Assembly: GCA_905214605.1 (NCBI GenBank) | Contig: CAJMMY010000001.1 | Span: 1 to 28,100, forward strand | DNA: 28,100 nucleotides | Reading direction: 5' to 3' | Source of the DNA: an uncultured bacterium | Lineage (GTDB): Bacteria; Bacillota_A; Clostridia; Oscillospirales; Oscillospiraceae | Part shown: piece after piece, positions 23,732-28,100 of the stretch | Layout of the letters: every line of letters starts with the position of its first letter | Position numbering within the stretch: the first letter of the stretch is position 1 | Position numbers and translations under genes: made by a program | Notes under the pieces: generated by a model | Told to the model about the DNA's origin: nothing | The model's database searches: none | Seen by the model: the letters and a program-made list of their open reading frames with translations, nothing else

Positions 23732-23777
23732 GAACATGCCTCCTTTACCGGGTTCTATCAATTAGACGGGAGCCCGG

Positions 23778-23814
23778 ACAAAAAAGTTCCCGGATTCCAT
23801 GAGAATCCGGGAAT
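23778..23814 (-). terminator. Intrinsic terminator of uppP
   Basis: On the minus strand TTCCCGGATT, a 7-base loop and AATCCGGGAA are followed by CTTTTTTG, just after the uppP stop. Confidence 0.85.
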
Positions 23815-23817
23815 CGT

Positions 23818-24639
23818 TTATTTCAGCAGGGTGTAGGCAATCACCAGAATGCCCAGAGCAATGCGGTACCAGCCGAATACCTTGAAGTCGTGGCGGCGGA
23901 CATAAGCCATGAGCCACTTGATGCTCACCACGGAAACCGCAAAGGCAACCACCATGCCGATGATCAGCGTTATCAGCTCCGGGGAAGTGAAATGGAAACC
24001 GAATTTTACCAGTTTCAGCAGACTTGCACCCAACATGGTGGGCACCGCCAGGAAGAATGTAAACTCTGCTGCAGCGGTCCGGGAAACGCCCAACAGCAGC
24101 GCGCCCACAATGGTGGCGCCAGAGCGGGAAGTGCCGGGAATCATGGCCAAAGCCTGAAAGAAACCGATGAGCACGGCAGTTTTGTAATCAATCTGACCGA
24201 TTTCCTGCACCTTCGGTGTACGAGTTCGGTTCCAGTTTTCGATGACGATGAACGCAATGCCGTAAAGAATCAGCATGACGGCAATGGAGATGGGGTGACC
24301 GAAATGGGCCTCCAGAAAATCATCCAACAGCAGACCCAGCACCGCAGAGGGAATGCAGGCGGCGACCACGTGGAACCACATGGAGAAAATCGGCTTTTGA
24401 ATGACCGGTTTTTCCCGAAAACGGAAGGGCCACATTTTATGCCAGAAGACCACGACAACAGCCAGAATCGCACCCAACTGAATGACCACAAAGAACATTT
24501 CCTTGAACGATTCTGTCATATTCAATCCAATCAAATCATCCAGCAGGAGCATGTGTCCGGTGCTGCTGATGGGCAGCCACTCCGTAATACCCTCCACAAT
24601 GCCGATGATAATGACTTTCCATAATTCCAATTGTTCCAT
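23818..24639 (-). CDS. uppP: Undecaprenyl-diphosphate phosphatase (UppP/BacA)
   Basis: The 273-residue integral membrane protein has both UppP active-site motifs: EGITEWLPISSTGHMLL (residues ~16-32) and PGTSRSGATI (~170-179), with about eight helices. It dephosphorylates undecaprenyl diphosphate to recycle the lipid carrier for cell-wall synthesis and gives bacitracin tolerance when abundant. The frame is open to 24720, but ATG 24639 gives the conserved MEQLELWKVIIIGIVEG start and has AAAGGCAGG upstream. It has its own promoter and terminator. Confidence 0.95.
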   Translation of the reverse strand: MEQLELWKVIIIGIVEGITEWLPISSTGHMLLLDDLIGLNMTESFKEMFFVVIQLGAILAVVVVFWHKMWPFRFREKPVIQKPIFSMWFHVVAACIPSAVLGLLLDDFLEAHFGHPISIAVMLILYGIAFIVIENWNRTRTPKVQEIGQIDYKTAVLIGFFQALAMIPGTSRSGATIVGALLLGVSRTAAAEFTFFLAVPTMLGASLLKLVKFGFHFTSPELITLIIGMVVAFAVSVVSIKWLMAYVRRHDFKVFGWYRIALGILVIAYTLLK

Positions 24640-24675
24640 AAGGGACCTGCCTTTCTGCGCCGAAACGCGGTGGTC

Positions 24676-24704
24676 ATTATAGCAGACGGGGACGAAGAAA
24701 ACAA
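24676..24704 (-). promoter_or_regulatory. Promoter of uppP
   Basis: On the minus strand TTGTTT (24699-24704), 17 bases, TATAAT (24676-24681). The -35 overlaps the end of the terminator hairpin of the gene upstream. Confidence 0.6.
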
Positions 24705-24727
24705 CCGGAATGAACCACATTCCGGTT
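24703..24727 (-). terminator. Terminator of the cation diffusion facilitator gene
   Basis: AACCGGAAT, a 6-base loop and ATTCCGGTT, followed on the minus strand by GTTTTCTTC, about 28 bases after the stop at 24755. The T tract is interrupted, so strength is uncertain. Confidence 0.6.
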
Positions 24728-24754
24728 GACTTCAGAAAAATTTACAATTTTCGC

Positions 24755-25957
24755 TCAGCTTTCCCGCAGTTCTTCCTGACTCTGGGTGTATCCTGCCAGG
24801 TCGGAATCGAAGTGAATTACGGGCACATATTTGTGGGTATCGGAGTGAATGGCGGCGCGTACGGCATTTTCCACCGTTTCGGTCTGGCTCATAGCGTCCA
24901 TGGGCATCAGTACGTCGAATACCACGTTGGTACGGTTTTTGCCCTTGACCATGCGAATGTCATGGGGCTGCATCCGGGGGTCTACGGTGTTGAGGGCGGC
25001 GCGGATTTTGGATTTCAGCTCATTCAGCTCCGGGTCATCGGTGACAATGGGGTCATAATGCAGGGTGACCTCCAGATTGTCCCGGTTGCGGAACTGGGTT
25101 TCCAGTTCGTCCAATACCTCGTGACTGGCCAGTACGTCGGCGCGATAGTCGATTTCCGCGTGAGCGGTGGCAAAAATACGGCCGGGACCGTAATCGTGGA
25201 CGATAATATCGTGGACGCCCAACACTTCCGGACGGCTGAGAATGGTATTCTGAATATGGGCCACCAGATTGGGGTCCGGGGTCTGCCCCAACAGCGGGGA
25301 GATGGTATCCCATGCGATGCCGATGCCGCTGTACAGAATGAACAGCGCCACGGCAAGACCCATCCAACCATCGGTTTGCAGGCCGGTGAATTTGGAAATC
25401 AGGCAGCTGAGCAGCACTACGGCGGTGGAAATGACGTCATTTCGGCTGTCGGCGGCGGTAGCAAGCAGGGTGGTGGAATGAATGTAATTGCCCAACTTCA
25501 CGTTGAATCGGTTCATCCAGAATTTTACCAGAATGGACAGCACCAGAATCAAAATGGACAGCAGAGAAAATTCCACCGCTGCCGGGTGAAGAATTTTATC
25601 CAGAGAGGATTCGGCCAAGGTGTAGCCAATCATCAGAATCATGGCAGACACCAGCAAGCCGCTCATGTACTCTACCCGGGCATGACCGTAGGGGTGCTTG
25701 GAATCGGCGGGCTTTGCGGCAATTTTAAATCCAATCAGCGTGACCACCGAGGAAGAAGCATCGGACAGGTTGTTTACGGCGTCAGCCATAATGGAAACAC
25801 TGCCGGTGAGAATGCCGGCCAGCAGCTTTGCCAGAAACAGCAGCACGTTGCAGGCGATGCCCACGATGCCGCTGAGCTTGCCGATGGCGGTATGGACTGC
25901 GGGGTTTTGAATGTTCTCATAGTCTTTCACAAAACGATGCAGTAAAAAATCAGTCAT
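24755..25957 (-). CDS. Cation diffusion facilitator family transporter
   Basis: The 400-residue protein has the CDF layout. Six membrane helices contain two metal-binding half sites, SIMADAVNNLSDASSS in helix 2 (D-x3-D type) and ATAADSRNDVIST in helix 5, with HPYGHARVEY in the loop between helices 2 and 3. A long cytoplasmic C-terminal domain (ILSRPEVLGVHDIIVHDYGPGRIFATAHAEID...) follows, longer than usual and with a second folded segment. Such proteins export Zn, Mn, Fe or Co by proton antiport; the D/D, D/D-type sites with N in helix 2 and 5 would suit Mn or Fe, but this is a weak guess. ATG 25957 is preferred to TTG 25960. Confidence 0.88.
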   Translation of the reverse strand: MTDFLLHRFVKDYENIQNPAVHTAIGKLSGIVGIACNVLLFLAKLLAGILTGSVSIMADAVNNLSDASSSVVTLIGFKIAAKPADSKHPYGHARVEYMSGLLVSAMILMIGYTLAESSLDKILHPAAVEFSLLSILILVLSILVKFWMNRFNVKLGNYIHSTTLLATAADSRNDVISTAVVLLSCLISKFTGLQTDGWMGLAVALFILYSGIGIAWDTISPLLGQTPDPNLVAHIQNTILSRPEVLGVHDIIVHDYGPGRIFATAHAEIDYRADVLASHEVLDELETQFRNRDNLEVTLHYDPIVTDDPELNELKSKIRAALNTVDPRMQPHDIRMVKGKNRTNVVFDVLMPMDAMSQTETVENAVRAAIHSDTHKYVPVIHFDSDLAGYTQSQEELRES

Positions 25958-25991
25958 CAATGACGTTGCCTTCTTTCAAAAAGATAGTTCG

Positions 25992-26020
25992 ACTATAACA
26001 CGAATCGACCGCGTCCGCAA
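25992..26020 (-). promoter_or_regulatory. Promoter of the CDF transporter gene
   Basis: On the minus strand TTGCGG (26015-26020), 17 bases, TATAGT (25992-25997) preceded by TGT. The -35 is identical to that of recJ. Confidence 0.65.
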
Positions 26021-26143
26021 TCATAATTCCGGAAAAATACCCGGAGCGGGGCAATAGAATCCACTTCCTTTTTGTAAAGGATTCTGTTAAACTATCCACA
26101 GTATATGCTGCGCGGAGAAAACGGCGCAGAAGGAGAGTGGACT

Positions 26144-27415
26144 ATGAACCGGTTGACAATGCTGCAGGGCATGAAGGTTGTGGATTTTTCCACGTTTGTG
26201 GCGGGCCCCACCTGTGCAAAAATTCTGGGGGAGTACGGCGCAGACGTGATTCGCGTGGAGCCCCATATCGGCGACTCCGTGCGCTATGTGGCGCGGCAGA
26301 TGCAGGGAGTTACCAACGGCGACAACCCGTTTTATGACAATATCAACGGGAATAAGCGGCAAATCTGTCTGGAAACCCGGACGGCGCAGGGCTTGGAGGT
26401 TCTGCATCGGCTGCTGGCGGACGCGGATGTGTTTGTTTGCAATATGCGGGAAAATCAGGCGAAAAAATCCGGGTTGGATTGGGAGAGCCTGCATGAAAAA
26501 TATCCGAAACTGATTTATGCCAACGTCACCGGCTACGGTGACCACGGACCCTTGGCGGGGCGGGCAGGATTTGATAACACCGCCTATCATTCCCGGACGG
26601 GTTTGAACAGCGCCACATTGCAGCCCGGGGAAACGCCCACAACGGCATACACCGGCTTGGGAGATATTCCCACGGGAACGTATCTGGCCATGGGCGTGAT
26701 GGCGGCGTATGTGCAGGCGCAGCGCACGGGCGTGGGCGAATTTGTCACCGCGAGCTTGTACGGCGCGGGAATGTGGTCCGAGGTGTTCCCGGTGGTTTTT
26801 GCGCAGGCGCCCTATGAAGACCGATACCCGAAGGAGCGGGCGGACCGTTTGCTGCTGACCCAGAATTTCCGGACCGCTGACGGCCGATGGTTTACGTTGA
26901 ATACGGGCAACTGGGAAAAGGATTGGCCCCGGTTGGCAAAAGGCTTGGGCTTTGATGAGGCGCTGATTGCGAAAACGGCTCGGCTGAATGATGCAATGCC
27001 CGTACACCGGCGGCTGTATGAGTTGGTGACCGAGGCATTTGCAAAGGAAGACTATGCCCATTGGAACGCATTGCTGAATGAACTGGATATTGCCCATGAT
27101 TTGTGTCAGACGTTCCGGGAAGTGGTGGACGATCCGGCGGCATTGGAGGCGGATTTGCTCCAACCGGTGCGGTATGCCCACAGCGGGTCGGAAGTGAAAT
27201 TGGTGCGCAGCCCGGTGCAATTTCGTCTGGGCGGTCTGCCGGAAACGGAGCCCGCGCGGGACGTGGGTGCGGACACCATGGAAATTCTTCGGGCTTGCGG
27301 GTATGCAGAAACGGAAATTGCTGCCATGGAAGAGCAGGGAATCATCGGCGTACCGGGAGATCCGGACGTTTACAACCGCTATTGGAACAGTAAATTCGAC
27401 GGAAAGAAAAAATAA
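26144..27415 (+). CDS. Class III CoA-transferase, CaiB/BaiF family
   Basis: The 423-residue protein opens LQGMKVVDFSTFVAGPTCAKILGEYGADVIRVEP, the standard CaiB/BaiF start, and has NKRQICLE, DVFVCNMRENQAKKSGLDW, YANVTGYGDHGPLAGRAGFDNTAY and LGDIPTGTYLAMGVMAAY. Asp174 in LGDIPTG aligns with the catalytic Asp of formyl-CoA transferase (Asp169). The family swaps CoA between acids; BaiF does so for bile-acid CoA esters, others for oxalate, carnitine or aryl-acids. The substrate here is unknown. ATG 26144 has AAGGAG 7-8 bases upstream and is preferred to 26105. It stands alone; no acyl-CoA ligase or dehydratase is next to it. An upstream TGTTAAACT is a weak -10 candidate. Confidence 0.88.
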   Translation: MNRLTMLQGMKVVDFSTFVAGPTCAKILGEYGADVIRVEPHIGDSVRYVARQMQGVTNGDNPFYDNINGNKRQICLETRTAQGLEVLHRLLADADVFVCNMRENQAKKSGLDWESLHEKYPKLIYANVTGYGDHGPLAGRAGFDNTAYHSRTGLNSATLQPGETPTTAYTGLGDIPTGTYLAMGVMAAYVQAQRTGVGEFVTASLYGAGMWSEVFPVVFAQAPYEDRYPKERADRLLLTQNFRTADGRWFTLNTGNWEKDWPRLAKGLGFDEALIAKTARLNDAMPVHRRLYELVTEAFAKEDYAHWNALLNELDIAHDLCQTFREVVDDPAALEADLLQPVRYAHSGSEVKLVRSPVQFRLGGLPETEPARDVGADTMEILRACGYAETEIAAMEEQGIIGVPGDPDVYNRYWNSKFDGKKK

Positions 27416-27424
27416 ACGAAAAAA

Positions 27425-27458
27425 GCGCCGGTGTGGAATGATTTCCACACCGGCGGTG
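27425..27458 (-). terminator. Terminator between the CoA-transferase and lipoprotein genes
   Basis: CGCCGGTGTGGAA, loop ATGA, TTCCACACCGGCG: a long near-perfect stem. The T tract (CTTTTTTCG) is on the minus-strand side, so it mainly ends the lipoprotein transcript; it may also slow the convergent CoA-transferase transcript. Confidence 0.8.
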
Positions 27459-27482
27459 CTTATGGTTGAAGTTGTACTTAGA

Positions 27483-28013
27483 TCAATCGACGTAATATTG
27501 TGCTGTGGTTCCCATGTAATTGATGCCCTCGCCGTCCAACACAACGCTGCCTACGAACTCTTTGGCTTCGGAATAGTAGACATAATCGGTTACGCTGTAT
27601 TTGGCGCTTCGCACGTCCCGGAGCACAATGTGCAGATTTTCCTGGGCGTCTGTCCAGACATCTGTTTCCGGCATTCCCAGCTGCACCGTATCATCAAACA
27701 GCACGTAGGAATTCTCGCCGGAAACGGCTTGTACCAGATAATGCCCACGATCATCCATCATCAGCTCACCGTCTGCCAGCATATCCTCCTGCACAAACAG
27801 CTGCACTGTCCATTCGCTGTCATCGAAAACGAAAGAACAAGAGGAATAGGCGGTCATGCCGTCTAAGGCGCCCTCGCTCGGCGTAACTTTTAGCTGCTCA
27901 GGGGGAAGGGGATTGTCCGCGGTGGGATTTTTTGTCTGCTGTTTCTCACAACCGGAGAATGCAAGCAAAAGACCGGCAGACAGCAAAACCATGGGGAAAA
28001 TGCGTTTTTTCAT
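27483..28013 (-). CDS. Putative lipoprotein of unknown function
   Basis: The 176-residue product starts at ATG 28013, with GGAGGAGG 7 bases upstream, as MKKRIFPMVLLSAGLLLAFSGCEKQ: a lipoprotein signal with Cys22 as lipidated residue (FSGC, a slightly unusual lipobox). A polar linker (KQQTKNPTADNPLPPEQLKV) leads to a ~130-residue domain rich in Asp, Tyr and Val with VVLDGEGINYMGTTAQYYVD at the end. I recognise no family. The MITE-like element starts 21 bases upstream of the ATG, immediately before the ribosome site, so its native promoter lies beyond the window or inside the element. Confidence 0.7.
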   Translation of the reverse strand: MKKRIFPMVLLSAGLLLAFSGCEKQQTKNPTADNPLPPEQLKVTPSEGALDGMTAYSSCSFVFDDSEWTVQLFVQEDMLADGELMMDDRGHYLVQAVSGENSYVLFDDTVQLGMPETDVWTDAQENLHIVLRDVRSAKYSVTDYVYYSEAKEFVGSVVLDGEGINYMGTTAQYYVD

Positions 28014-28033
28014 ACGAGATCCTCCTCCTACAT

Positions 28034-28100
28034 TACCATCGTTTAACAAGGGCAGACACGGTTTTGACGGGCAGAAATGCGCCCATACTGCGTCAAGCCC
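28034..28100. mobile_element. Second MITE-like copy, truncated by the window end
   Basis: Bases 28034-28100 match the reverse complement of 4931-4997 at 59 of 67 positions by hand comparison, starting TACCATCG with the same TA edge. The copy is inverted relative to the first. Only its end is visible. Confidence 0.8.

Noticed and set aside
26091..26100. CTATCCACA as a DnaA box, with TTATCC-like strings near 7376 and 7416
   Set aside because: Isolated single near-matches without a cluster, AT-rich unwinding element or dnaA/dnaN nearby; not enough for an origin.
1..28100. CRISPR arrays, prophage genes, toxin-antitoxin pairs or other named defence systems
   Set aside because: No spaced direct repeats, Cas, integrase, capsid or toxin-like small gene pairs were found; the YhaO/YhaN-like pair is better read as DNA repair than as a defence system.

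Overview
The window looks like a chromosomal stretch from a gut-type Clostridia (Firmicutes). The order recJ-rel-dtd, a Noc-type ParB, UppP, YhaO/YhaN-like proteins, clostridial small proteins and strong AGGAGG ribosome sites all fit. The bulk is GC-rich (hand count of bases 1201-1380: 109/180 G+C, with CGG-rich arginine codons), which suggests an Oscillospirales-type genome. The first ~830 bases differ (87/180 G+C over bases 1-180, mixed AGA/AGG/CGC arginine codons). They may be transferred DNA or an assembly join.

Layout. 1-600 (-): 5' part of a U32-family peptidase-like gene. 633-831: hairpin-rich repeat-like element. 995-4733 (+): ymdB-like phosphodiesterase, yhaO/sbcD-like nuclease subunit and a short yhaN/sbcC-like ATPase, overlapping head to tail; a 277-bp MITE-like element sits in the last codons of the ATPase. 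5162-6943 (+): secreted GH26-like glycosidase. 7025-7234 (-): DUF378. 7490-8317 (+): Noc/ParB. 8396-9832 (-): BaiG-like MFS transporter. 10017-13494 (-): histidine phosphatase-GNAT fusion, YgiQ-type radical SAM protein, DUF1294. 13697-15084 (+): membrane protein, then a PurN-like protein without the formyltransferase catalytic residues. 15380-17311 (+): BaiCD/BaiH-like flavin/Fe-S oxidoreductase. 17499-22958 (-): operon recJ, rel, dtd, MBL hydrolase. 23156-23242 (+): tRNA-Leu(UAA). 23351-25957 (-): small anchored protein, uppP, cation diffusion facilitator. 26144-27415 (+): BaiF/CaiB-like class III CoA-transferase. 27483-28013 (-): lipoprotein. 28034-28100: start of a second copy of the MITE-like element, cut by the window edge.

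Most of the window is housekeeping: DNA repair (YhaO/YhaN-like pair, RecJ), stringent response (Rel), tRNA proofreading (Dtd), nucleoid occlusion (Noc) and cell-wall lipid recycling (UppP). The accessory signal is a scattered set of three proteins resembling the bile-acid (bai) families (transporter, flavin oxidoreductase, CoA-transferase), a mobile non-autonomous element with TA target sites, an apparent PurN-like pseudoenzyme, and an unexplained leader/terminator in front of noc. Promoters and terminators are unusually legible, and most operon boundaries are supported by both.
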